DNA from: JBAVQS01 sp049694275
GTDB taxonomy: Bacteria > Chloroflexota > Anaerolineae > UBA4142 > SHND01
Length of the DNA stretch: 13,551 nucleotides
Direction: 5' to 3'
Assembly: GCA_049694275.1 (NCBI GenBank)
Contig: JBAVQS010000350.1
Location: 1-13,551, forward strand
Within the stretch, counting starts at the first letter, position 1. Each line of letters begins with the position of its first letter. The notes beneath the pieces were generated by a model that made no database searches, was not told where the DNA came from, and worked only from the letters and a program-made list of their open reading frames with translations. This document shows, piece by piece, positions 6,711-12,652 of the stretch. Made by a program: the position numbers and the translations under genes.

Positions 6711-8051
6711 ATGGACTGGGAATCTTTGTTAATCGAGCTTGGGCTTTTGCTCCTGCTCCTCTTGCTGAACGGTTTTTTCGTGGCCGTCGAGTTTGCGACG
6801 GTGAGCGTGCCGCGCCCGCGGATCGACCAACTGGCCGCGAACGGGAACAAGACGGCGATGCTCGTGCAAAAGCTTTTGAGTGACTCGGACCGGGTGCTGG
6901 CTGCCTCGCAGGTTGGAATCACGATGGCGAGCCTGGCGCTCGGTTGGTTGGGCGACCGGCTGGCGGAGGGGCTCATCACGCCCCTGGTTGATGTACTGCC
7001 GTCCCCCTGGAACGGCGCGCTCGTCCACTCGTTTGGGTTTGCCGTCGCCTTTCTGCTCATCACCTCACTGCACATTGTGCTCGGCGAGCAGGCGCCCAAG
7101 ATGACGGCCATTCGCTTTTCGGACCGCGTGGCGCTCTGGACGGCGCAACCGGTGGCCGTCTTTGGTTTTGTCTTTCACCCCTTTATCACGGTGCTGGACC
7201 ACGCCACCGAAGCCGTGCTCAGCCTCTTTCACGTCGAGCCGGTCGGCGCGCACAAGATCGTCTATACGGCCGACGAGCTCAAGCGGATCGTCGCCGAAAG
7301 CCAGCGGGCCGGCGAGATCGAGCCGGGAGAGCGGATCATGCTTCAGAACGTGTTCGAGTTTGGAGACCTCTCCGTGCACGAAGTCATGATCCCGCGCACC
7401 GACATCATTGCGATCCAGGACACCGAGACCATCGAGGATTTTCTCAAGGTCTTTGCCGGCGCCTCGCACGAGCGCTATCCGGTTTACAACGGAACCCTGG
7501 ACAATATCGTCGGCTATATCTCGATCAAGGACGTGCTGTTTGAATTTGCCCAGGGGCGCGCCGCCCGTGAAAAACCGGTGGTCTCCTTTCTCCGCACGGC
7601 GCTCTTTGTGCCCGAATCCAAACCGGTGAGCCAGCTCCTCGCCGAGATGCAAAAGCAGAACAAGCACCTGGCGATTATCATCGACGAATATGGCGGCACG
7701 TCGGGCATGGCGACCACCGAGAACCTGCTGGAAGAGATTGTGGGCGGCATCGGCGACGAACGGGTCACCGAGCCGCCCCCGATCAAACGCGTGGACGAGC
7801 ATACATTCCAGGTCGATGCGTCGCTGCGCGTGGAGGAGGTCAACGAGCGCCTGGGAACAGGCCTGCCCGAATCGGATGATTACGAGACCCTGGCCGGCCT
7901 GGTCCTCTATCGCCTGGGCCGCGTCCCCGAGGTGGGCGAGGCCGTTCAGGTTGGCGACGTCAAGCTCACCGTTCAGGGAATGAACGGCCCGCGCATCGAG
8001 CATATCGTCCTCGAACGGGTATCGAGTCAGCCCGAGATTCTTTCGGAATGA
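6711..8051 (+). CDS. CNNM/CorC (hemolysin C-like) family transporter
   Basis: The 446-residue product has the three-part CNNM/CorC layout. The transmembrane DUF21 domain (about 5-195) begins with a Leu-rich helix followed by NGFFVAVEFA, and has a conserved HIVLGEQAPK near 121-130. A CBS pair (about 225-345) contains MIPRTDII, ERYPVYNG, GYISIKDVL and IIIDEYGGTSGM. A CorC_HlyC domain (about 358-437) contains ESDDYETLAGLVL. Family members act in Mg2+ (or Co2+) efflux, or possibly Na+-coupled transport, in the cytoplasmic membrane, with the CBS pair sensing ATP and Mg2+. The older name 'hemolysin' is a historical label. No Shine-Dalgarno is present and the promoter is almost on the ATG, which suggests a leaderless mRNA. 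The gene stops 3 bp from the stop of the converging gene. Confidence 0.93.
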   Translation: MDWESLLIELGLLLLLLLLNGFFVAVEFATVSVPRPRIDQLAANGNKTAMLVQKLLSDSDRVLAASQVGITMASLALGWLGDRLAEGLITPLVDVLPSPWNGALVHSFGFAVAFLLITSLHIVLGEQAPKMTAIRFSDRVALWTAQPVAVFGFVFHPFITVLDHATEAVLSLFHVEPVGAHKIVYTADELKRIVAESQRAGEIEPGERIMLQNVFEFGDLSVHEVMIPRTDIIAIQDTETIEDFLKVFAGASHERYPVYNGTLDNIVGYISIKDVLFEFAQGRAAREKPVVSFLRTALFVPESKPVSQLLAEMQKQNKHLAIIIDEYGGTSGMATTENLLEEIVGGIGDERVTEPPPIKRVDEHTFQVDASLRVEEVNERLGTGLPESDDYETLAGLVLYRLGRVPEVGEAVQVGDVKLTVQGMNGPRIEHIVLERVSSQPEILSE

Positions 8052-8054
8052 CGG

Positions 8055-9107
8055 TTAGGGTGCGCCCGGGGGCGGCGGGGCCACCGGTGCAATCGGCGCT
8101 GGCGTCAATCCAGCGGGGGCGACCGCGCCCGGCGGGTTCAGCAGGGCCAGGTAGGCTTCCGTCCACACGGTCTGCTCCAGCACCTGAAAGATGGATTCGA
8201 AAAAGAAAAACAGGAGCGCGACCGGAATCAAGAGCGCCACAAGGATCAGGATGGTGGTCATCGTCATTTGCTGGCTCAGTGCGCCAGACACGCTCAAGGC
8301 AATCAGCCCAAAGAGCAGGCCCAAGATGACGGCGACAATCGCATACAGGATACGAATGCCGATCAGCGCCAGGTAGACGAGCGCGACCGAGCCGAGATTG
8401 CTGACCGCCTGCCGGTAGCCGCGTTTCAGCCCGTCGACTGCGCCTTTCTCTTCGACGACGATGGCGCGCACCGCGAGTTGATAGATCGGGTGGATGACAA
8501 TCTGAATCAACGCCAAACACAACACCGCGCAGCAGATCAGCGCAAACGCTCCCAAAAAGGCAGAGATAAGACTTGTCAAGGTCGATGGGTCGGTGGTCTG
8601 TCCCAATTGCCCGTTTTGAAATTGGCTGGCAATCTGCATAATGCTCGTAGAAAAGAGCGCGAACACGCAGACGACAGCCGCGAGCCCGAGCAAGGTGAGA
8701 GGCAGGTTAACCAGGAATCCCAGGCCAAGCAGGCGTCCCCAGTATTTCTGGCCTTCGCGCCAGGCGCTGCCGAAAGTGGGCGGCGCGCCGTTCTCAATGG
8801 ACCGCACGGCGGCGACCAGCGCGCCGCGCGCGACAAAGCGAAAATAGAGCGAGAGCAGGAACCAGAAGAAAGCAAAACAGAGGACGAGCGCGACGACGAT
8901 GAGGATCATCTGGCTGGCCTGCTGGGAGAGCGAGCCCGGCGCAAACGAGGGCGGCGTGATGGAGCTGCCGGAGCGATTGCTCGTCGTGTTGCCGGCGGAG
9001 AATGAGCTGCCTCCACCGAACAGAACATAGATCAGGGCCAGCACCCACAGAACCCGATAGCGCCAGCCGATTTCGACGGAACGGGATAGAACGCGACCAA
9101 TATCCAT
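8055..9107 (-). CDS. Six-helix integral membrane protein, function unknown
   Basis: The ATG at 9107 is chosen because GGAGG lies about 7 nt upstream; a start 51 nt earlier would put an unrelated 17-residue extension before it. The 350-residue product has about six hydrophobic segments, near residues 19-34, 66-90, 122-150, 182-212, 240-278 and 283-308. An extracytoplasmic-looking Ser/Gly/Asn-rich loop follows the first helix. The tail of about 25 residues is almost all Pro and Ala (PAPIAPVAPPPPGAP) and looks disordered. The layout recalls the membrane domain found in some glycerophosphodiester phosphodiesterases and in unnamed Gram-positive and Chloroflexota proteins, but no catalytic motif is present. 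It is the last gene of the surE-Nudix group. Confidence 0.85.
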   Translation of the reverse strand: MDIGRVLSRSVEIGWRYRVLWVLALIYVLFGGGSSFSAGNTTSNRSGSSITPPSFAPGSLSQQASQMILIVVALVLCFAFFWFLLSLYFRFVARGALVAAVRSIENGAPPTFGSAWREGQKYWGRLLGLGFLVNLPLTLLGLAAVVCVFALFSTSIMQIASQFQNGQLGQTTDPSTLTSLISAFLGAFALICCAVLCLALIQIVIHPIYQLAVRAIVVEEKGAVDGLKRGYRQAVSNLGSVALVYLALIGIRILYAIVAVILGLLFGLIALSVSGALSQQMTMTTILILVALLIPVALLFFFFESIFQVLEQTVWTEAYLALLNPPGAVAPAGLTPAPIAPVAPPPPGAP

Positions 9108-9136
9108 GATCAGCCTCCAGGGATGATGTGTGCTGG

Positions 9137-9161
9137 CGGATGCACCCCAAGGGTGCATCCG
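9137..9161. other. Strong 11-bp hairpin after the Nudix gene
   Basis: CGGATGCACCC (9137-9147) and GGGTGCATCCG (9151-9161) form a perfect 11-bp stem with a 3-nt loop directly after the Nudix stop. No T-run follows on the minus strand, so it is not a standard intrinsic terminator. It may protect the 3' end of the surE-Nudix mRNA or reduce expression of the membrane gene that follows. Confidence 0.55.
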
Positions 9162-9743
9162 TCATTTGTTCGCGACCAATGCCTGCCGCGCAAGGACGTG
9201 CGGCGTCGCGCGGAACTGGCCCCAGGGTTGCCAGTCGGGCGGCATCGCTTCCAGTTGCGCGGCAATCAGAGACAAGTCATCGACGGGGACCTCGCGAAAA
9301 TCGGCGATATCCTCTTCGAGGTCCAGAACGTGCGGGAGGGCGGTCGTCGGCCCGGTCAGGAAAACATAGCTGGGATAGGACAGGCGATTGCCCTGGACGA
9401 GAATCTCATTTTCGACGACCCCCAGTAAGCGGGTCATCGGCGCGTCAAACCCCGTCTCTTCCAACGCTTCACGCTGCGCCGCATCCAGCGCCGGTTCGCC
9501 CGGGTTGACGCCGCCGCCGGGCAATCGATAGATGCCGCTGGGGTAAGTGCTCTTGGTGTGAAGGAGCACGCGGCCGTTCGGACGCGGCACGACCAGAATC
9601 ACCTCGCCGCGCCGGCGGACGAGCTTGTAGAACCACTGGATATCATTCGCCGTCGTGGCGACCAATTCTCTCGTCGCATACAGCGGCGTCCCCAGTTTCC
9701 CTGCCAGTTCCTCAATCTCTGCTTTTTCTTGTAGGGTGAGCAT
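9162..9743 (-). CDS. Nudix hydrolase
   Basis: The 193-residue product carries a complete Nudix box at about 77-99, GGVNPGEPALDAAQREALEETGF when read in two parts (GGVNPGEPALDAAQ and REALEETGF). It fits G-x5-E-x7-R-E-x-x-E-E-x-G-hydrophobic, with the glutamates that bind the catalytic Mg2+. Such enzymes cleave nucleoside diphosphates linked to another group, for example damaged nucleotides or NDP-sugars; the substrate is not evident. The preceding segment VILVVPRPNGRVLLHTKSTYPSGIYRLP is the usual strand before the box. The first 32 bp overlap the end of surE, and AAAGGCG about 5-10 nt before the ATG is a usable Shine-Dalgarno, so the two are probably coupled. Pairing with a nucleotidase hints at nucleotide housekeeping. 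Confidence 0.9.
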   Translation of the reverse strand: MLTLQEKAEIEELAGKLGTPLYATRELVATTANDIQWFYKLVRRRGEVILVVPRPNGRVLLHTKSTYPSGIYRLPGGGVNPGEPALDAAQREALEETGFDAPMTRLLGVVENEILVQGNRLSYPSYVFLTGPTTALPHVLDLEEDIADFREVPVDDLSLIAAQLEAMPPDWQPWGQFRATPHVLARQALVANK

Positions 9744-10518
9744 TCAACGCCTTTTCCAATTCCGTCAGTTTGACCCTGGCTGTCAGGTCCAGGGCGAGCG
9801 GTGAAACGGAGACCATGTGGTCGACGAAAAGGGCCTGGATGTCGGAATCCGGCTCGAGCGTTTCCACATCGACCTTGACATCATACCCGACAAAGCGTCC
9901 CTTGTTCACAATCGAGTGGAAATAGGACTGGGCCGATGCGCGCGTCACCCGCCACGGCGTGCGGGTCGTGGCGTGCGTGGGCACATTGATGTTGAGCAGT
10001 TGCACCCCCGCCGGCAGTTCGTTTCGCAGGACCTGGCGGGCAAACAGGCGGACGAAATGGGCAGCGGCGCGAAAATCAACCGCCGTGCTGTACGAGGTGT
10101 GATATTCGGCCGCGGTCTGGAGCGAAACCGCGAGCGCAGGCACGCCGAACGCGGCCGCCTCGAGCGCCGCGCCGACCGTCCCGCTGATCGTCAGGCCGCT
10201 GCCGAGATTCTCGCCATAGTTAATCCCGCTCACCACGAGCGCCGGGCGGCGCTGCGCGATCAGATGGAGGGCATAGCGCGCGGCGACGGCCGGCGAGGCG
10301 TCGAGCGCATAAGCAAGCAAATTCTCGTCGCCCGCACGAAACGGGTATTTCCGGGCGTGCTGGTGCGACTTCCAATAGAACGCGCGCCCCGCCGACGATT
10401 GCTGCTCGCGCGGCGCGACGACCACCACCTCGCCGAGCCCGCGCAGCGCTTGCGCCGCGGCGATGATGCCCGGAGATTTGATCCCGTCGTCATTGGTAAC
10501 CAATATCAGATTCTTCAC
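9712..10518 (-). CDS. surE: 5'/3'-nucleotidase SurE
   Basis: The 268-residue product is the stationary-phase survival nucleotidase SurE, a metal-dependent phosphatase of nucleoside 5'- and 3'-monophosphates. The N-terminus VKNLILVTNDDGIKSPGI is diagnostic, with Asp10 and Asp11 as metal ligands. SSAGRAFYW supplies the conserved serine, and VSGINYGENLGSGLTISGT the conserved asparagine and phosphate-site residues. The GTG at 10518 is chosen because SurE proteins begin almost directly at this TNDDG strand; a TTG seven codons upstream would add an unneeded extension. A weak -10-like TATGAT lies upstream on the minus strand (10559-10554). The gene overlaps the Nudix gene. Confidence 0.95.
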   Translation of the reverse strand: MKNLILVTNDDGIKSPGIIAAAQALRGLGEVVVVAPREQQSSAGRAFYWKSHQHARKYPFRAGDENLLAYALDASPAVAARYALHLIAQRRPALVVSGINYGENLGSGLTISGTVGAALEAAAFGVPALAVSLQTAAEYHTSYSTAVDFRAAAHFVRLFARQVLRNELPAGVQLLNINVPTHATTRTPWRVTRASAQSYFHSIVNKGRFVGYDVKVDVETLEPDSDIQALFVDHMVSVSPLALDLTARVKLTELEKALNAHPTRKSRD

Positions 10519-10765
10519 TATTCTCGGCCACTCTCCCAATAATCGTTTAACGAATCATAATTCACATCGCGCAGAACCGCAAATAGTCCAGGGAGACCGC
10601 GTGGCCGACCCCCTGCATGTGCGGTGCCCCCCCAGTCTGCTGTTGTCACCCTGAGCGTGCGAAGGGTCTCGCTCGCGCGAACGCGATGCTTCGTCCGCAA
10701 AAGGCGCTCCTCGCAACAAAAAGCCCGGCTTGTGCAACGCTGTGCATAGACGCCGCGGGCAATCG
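10519..10765. other. Gene-free stretch between surE and the pentapeptide array
   Basis: About 300 bp separate the surE start from the first pentapeptide gene. No reading frame here has a convincing start or composition. The stretch holds a weak surE promoter candidate near 10554-10581, a C-run at 10627-10633, the repeat-like dyad at 10648-10683, and then a strong plus-strand promoter from 10766. The rest shows nothing I can assign. Confidence 0.5.
10648..10683. repeat. Dyad repeat related to the segment at 2817-2841
   Basis: ACCCT (10648-10652) and AGGGT (10663-10667) form a short dyad of the type CCCTGAGCG...CGAAGGG, a widespread intergenic repeat style in large bacterial genomes. The following GAAGGGTCTCGCT segment matches 19 of 25 positions (10659-10683) with 2817-2841 in the other intergenic element. 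Two copies in one window suggest a dispersed repeat family in this genome. Confidence 0.45.
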
Positions 10766-10795
10766 TTGACAGCGTGCTGGGGCAAGCGCGATAAT
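10766..10795 (+). promoter_or_regulatory. Promoter of the pentapeptide-repeat array
   Basis: A perfect -35 box TTGACA (10766-10771) is followed after 18 bp by GATAAT (10790-10795). The start should fall near 10803, giving an 18-nt leader that carries the strong AAAAGGAGG Shine-Dalgarno (10807-10815) before the GTG at 10821. Confidence 0.75.
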
Positions 10796-10820
10796 CAGGG
10801 AAGTTCAAAAGGAGGATATC

Positions 10821-10967
10821 GTGGCAAATACAGAACATCTCAACACGCTCAAAAAAGGCGTAGCGGACTGGAATACGTGGAGAGACACTAGCCCTGAAAT
10901 CGTTCCGGACCTCTCCGGGGCGAACCTCGAAGGGACCACAATACCAAACGGCATAATTCACAAGTGA
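10821..10967 (+). CDS. Mini pentapeptide-repeat protein (48 residues)
   Basis: This short gene begins with GTG, 5 nt after an excellent Shine-Dalgarno and about 18 nt from the predicted transcript start. The 48 residues read as a header (MANTEHLNTLKKGVADWNTW, then RDTSPEIVPDL), one pentapeptide-like step (SGANLEG) and a tail (TTIPNGIIHK). Header and tail are the same modules that begin and end the two larger pentapeptide proteins downstream, whose headers contain WNQWR and whose tails read TMPDGKIHK. Only the repeat body is missing. It could be a contracted copy that lost its repeats, or a capping module made as a separate protein. The expression signals are the best in the array, so it is unlikely to be mere debris. 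No function is known. Confidence 0.7.
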   Translation: MANTEHLNTLKKGVADWNTWRDTSPEIVPDLSGANLEGTTIPNGIIHK

Positions 10968-10989
10968 CCCCAAACATGCCGCGGACATC

Positions 10990-11049
10990 ATGGCAGATCA
11001 ACATGCTCACAAGAAGCGTGGCGGACTGGAATCAGTGGAGAGCGGCTAA
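10990..11049 (+). pseudogene. Frameshifted original header of the second pentapeptide gene
   Basis: The start atggcagatcaa matches the beginning of the third unit at 12093 base for base, and follows the same 22-nt spacer. After it, one C replaces the 12 nt found in the third unit, a net loss of 11 nt. Read from this ATG the frame leaves the header (MADQHAHKKRGG...) and stops at 11047-11049 after 19 codons. Comparison with units 1 and 3 makes the deletion direct to see. Confidence 0.65.
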
Positions 11050-12070
11050 CCCGACCATCAAGCCAGACCTTAGCAGGGGGAACCTCTACGGGGCGCTCCT
11101 CTACGGGGCGAACCTCGCCGGGGCAAACCTCAGCTGGGCGAATCTCTACGAGGTGCTCCTCACCAGGGCAAACCTCGCCGAGGCGGACCTTACCGGGGCG
11201 AGCCTCGACAGGGCGCTCCTCGCCGGGGCAAACCTCGCCGGGGCAAACCTCGAATGGGCGCGCCTCAGCGGGGCGGACCTCACCGGGGCGAATCTCACCG
11301 GGGCGAACCTCAGGGCGAACCTCTCCGAGGCGAACCTCTCCGGGGCGAACTTCACCGGGGCGAACCTCGAAAGGGCGAACCTCAGCAAGGCGAACCTCGA
11401 AGGGGCGAACCTCAGCAAGGCGAACCTCACCTTGGCAGACCTCCGCGAGGCGGACCTCACCAGGGCGGACCTCACTGGGGCGACCCTCACGTTCGCGAAC
11501 CTCTACGGGGCGGACCTCACCGGGGCGAACCTCGCCGGGGCGCTCTTCAGCAAGGCGCGCCTCCTCAAGGCGAACCTCAGCGAAGCGAACCTCGAAGGGG
11601 CGATCCTCAGCACGGCGGACCTCAGCGAGGCGAACCTCACCGGGGCGAACCTCACCAGGGCGCGCCTCGAATGGGCGAACCTCACCGCGGCTATATTCGA
11701 TGAGAACACGCAGATCGACGCCAAATGGCACCTAGCCTGGCAGATTGTGAATGGGCGGGCGGACAAGTCAAAGCTGTCGAATCAGAATTTGAGCTACATG
11801 AACCTCGAAGGAGCAGACCTCGCCGGGGCGAACCTCGCCGGGGCGAACCTTACCGAGGCGGACCTCACCAGGGCGAACCTCACCGGGGCAAACCTCGTCG
11901 GGGCGAACCTCACCGAGGCGGACTTCACCAAGGCGAACCTCACCGGGGCGAACCTCACCGAGGCGAACTTCAGCAAGGCGAATCTCACCAGCACGAACCT
12001 CACCGGGGCGAACCTCACCAGGGCGAACCTCACTGGGGCCACAATGCCAGACGGCAAAATTCACAAGTGA
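11003..12070 (+). CDS. Long two-block pentapeptide-repeat protein
   Basis: From the ATG at 11003 the product has 355 residues. The header (SVADWNQWRAANP) is followed by a first block of about 40 A(N/D)LxX pentapeptides, a linker at about 229-265 (FDENTQIDAKWHLAWQIVNG), a second block of some 17 repeats and the tail GATMPDGKIHK. Pentapeptide repeats fold as a right-handed square beta-helix, four repeats per coil, so about ten plus four coils are expected. The linker with its KWxLxWxIVN segment recurs in other bacterial pentapeptide proteins. No signal peptide or membrane helix is seen. The start is uncertain: the inherited ATG at 10990 is out of frame, and in-frame GTG 10964 and ATG 10976 also exist, none with a good Shine-Dalgarno. 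Function is unknown; relatives that block DNA gyrase by mimicking DNA are only one of many kinds. Confidence 0.88.
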   Translation: MLTRSVADWNQWRAANPTIKPDLSRGNLYGALLYGANLAGANLSWANLYEVLLTRANLAEADLTGASLDRALLAGANLAGANLEWARLSGADLTGANLTGANLRANLSEANLSGANFTGANLERANLSKANLEGANLSKANLTLADLREADLTRADLTGATLTFANLYGADLTGANLAGALFSKARLLKANLSEANLEGAILSTADLSEANLTGANLTRARLEWANLTAAIFDENTQIDAKWHLAWQIVNGRADKSKLSNQNLSYMNLEGADLAGANLAGANLTEADLTRANLTGANLVGANLTEADFTKANLTGANLTEANFSKANLTSTNLTGANLTRANLTGATMPDGKIHK

Positions 12071-12540
12071 CACCAAACATACGGCGGACAGAATGGCAGA
12101 TCAAGCGCAACTCGCCATGCTCAAAGGAAGCGTGACGGAATGGAATCAGTGGAGAGAGGCTAACCCAGACGCACAAGTGGACCTCACCAAGGTGTACCTC
12201 GTCAGGGCGGAACTCCGCGGGGCGAACCTCAGCGCGGCGAGCCTCACCGGGGCAAACCTCATCGGGGCGGACCTCAGCAGGACGAACCTCACCAGGGCAA
12301 ACCTCACCGGGGCGGACCTCAGCGAGGCGGGCCTCGCCGGGGCGGACCTCAGCGAGGCGAACCTCTACAGGGCGAACCTCAGCGAGGCGAACCTCCACGA
12401 GGCGAACCTCCGCGGGGCGGACCTCCGCGTGGCAAGGCTCACCCAGGTGAACCTCACCAAGGCGAACCTCCGCGGGGCAAAGCTCACCCAGGCGAACGTC
12501 TACAGGGCGAACCTCCGCGGGGCAAAGCTCGCCGGGGCCA
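11083..12540 (+). repeat. Tracts of 15-nt tandem repeats coding for pentapeptides
   Basis: Three tracts (about 11083-11690, 11803-12040 and 12205-12540) repeat a 15-nt unit close to GGGGCGAACCTCACC. Codons are unusually uniform: leucine is nearly always CTC and asparagine AAC, with variation mostly confined to the two outward-facing residues. This DNA-level likeness suggests recent expansion by slippage or gene conversion. It leaves several frames on both strands open by chance. Confidence 0.85.
12035..12076 (+). repeat. 42-bp tail-junction repeat, copy 1
   Basis: These 42 bp (from GGGGCCACAATGCCAGACGG to the ACACCAA after the stop) encode the TMPDGKIHK tail and part of the spacer. They are identical to 12534-12575 at the end of the next gene. 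A diverged version lies at about 10931-10974 after the mini-gene. Confidence 0.9.
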
Positions 12541-12569
12541 CAATGCCAGACGGCAAAATTCACAAGTGA
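12093..12569 (+). CDS. Pentapeptide-repeat protein (158 residues)
   Basis: The 158-residue product has an intact header (MADQAQLAMLKGSVTEWNQW), about 24 pentapeptides from residue 30 to 148 (six predicted coils), and the tail GATMPDGKIHK. It lacks the linker found in the second gene. It begins 22 bp after that gene's stop, with GGCGGA about 5 nt before the ATG as a modest Shine-Dalgarno, so it should be on the same mRNA. Repeat codons are more varied than in the second gene (GGGGCAAAGCTC, GTGGCAAGGCTC), which hints that this copy is older or under less homogenisation. The intact header here is what shows the second gene's header to be frameshifted. Function is unknown. Confidence 0.88.
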   Translation: MADQAQLAMLKGSVTEWNQWREANPDAQVDLTKVYLVRAELRGANLSAASLTGANLIGADLSRTNLTRANLTGADLSEAGLAGADLSEANLYRANLSEANLHEANLRGADLRVARLTQVNLTKANLRGAKLTQANVYRANLRGAKLAGATMPDGKIHK

Positions 12570-12575
12570 CACCAA
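12534..12575 (+). repeat. 42-bp tail-junction repeat, copy 2
   Basis: Identical to 12035-12076. It ends the third pentapeptide gene and is followed by the 21-nt spacer of the truncated fourth unit. Confidence 0.9.
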
Positions 12576-12590
12576 CACGCGGAGGACATA

Positions 12591-12638
12591 ATGGCAGATC
12601 AAGCACAAGCGGCGGGGATTGCCCATGCGCGATTCTGA
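12591..12638 (+). pseudogene. Stub of a fourth pentapeptide unit
   Basis: After a 21-nt spacer like the others, with an even better Shine-Dalgarno (GGAGG 12581-12585), comes atggcagatcaagcacaag, which matches the third gene's start with one difference. Likeness ends near 12609 and the frame stops at 12636-12638, giving 15 residues (MADQAQAAGIAHARF). The rest of the unit is gone, so this marks the breakpoint where the array joins unrelated DNA. The peptide may still be translated. Confidence 0.7.
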
Positions 12639-12646
12639 AGTATAAT
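12619..12646 (+). promoter_or_regulatory. Promoter of the structured leader
   Basis: TATAAT (12641-12646) is preceded at 16 bp by TTGCCC (12619-12624, 4 of 6 matches to the -35 consensus). The -35 and spacer lie in and just past the truncated fourth pentapeptide unit. Transcription should begin near 12653. Confidence 0.6.
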
Positions 12647-12652
12647 AGAATT

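Noticed and set aside
7065..8003. A 312-residue open frame opposite the CNNM transporter gene
   Set aside because: It is a shadow of a well-supported three-domain protein and has no recognisable motifs.
9108..9158. N-terminal 17-residue extension of the six-helix membrane protein
   Set aside because: The internal ATG at 9107 has a GGAGG site at proper spacing, while the extension begins inside the hairpin after the Nudix gene and lacks one.
10518..10991. A 157-residue minus-strand frame between surE and the array
   Set aside because: It crosses the array promoter and the mini-gene, has a Cys/Arg-rich product with no likeness to a family, and has no ribosome site.
11083..12540. A CRISPR array, because of evenly spaced repeats
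   Set aside because: The 15-nt unit is a coding pentapeptide repeat without spacers of 30 nt or so, and no cas gene is present.
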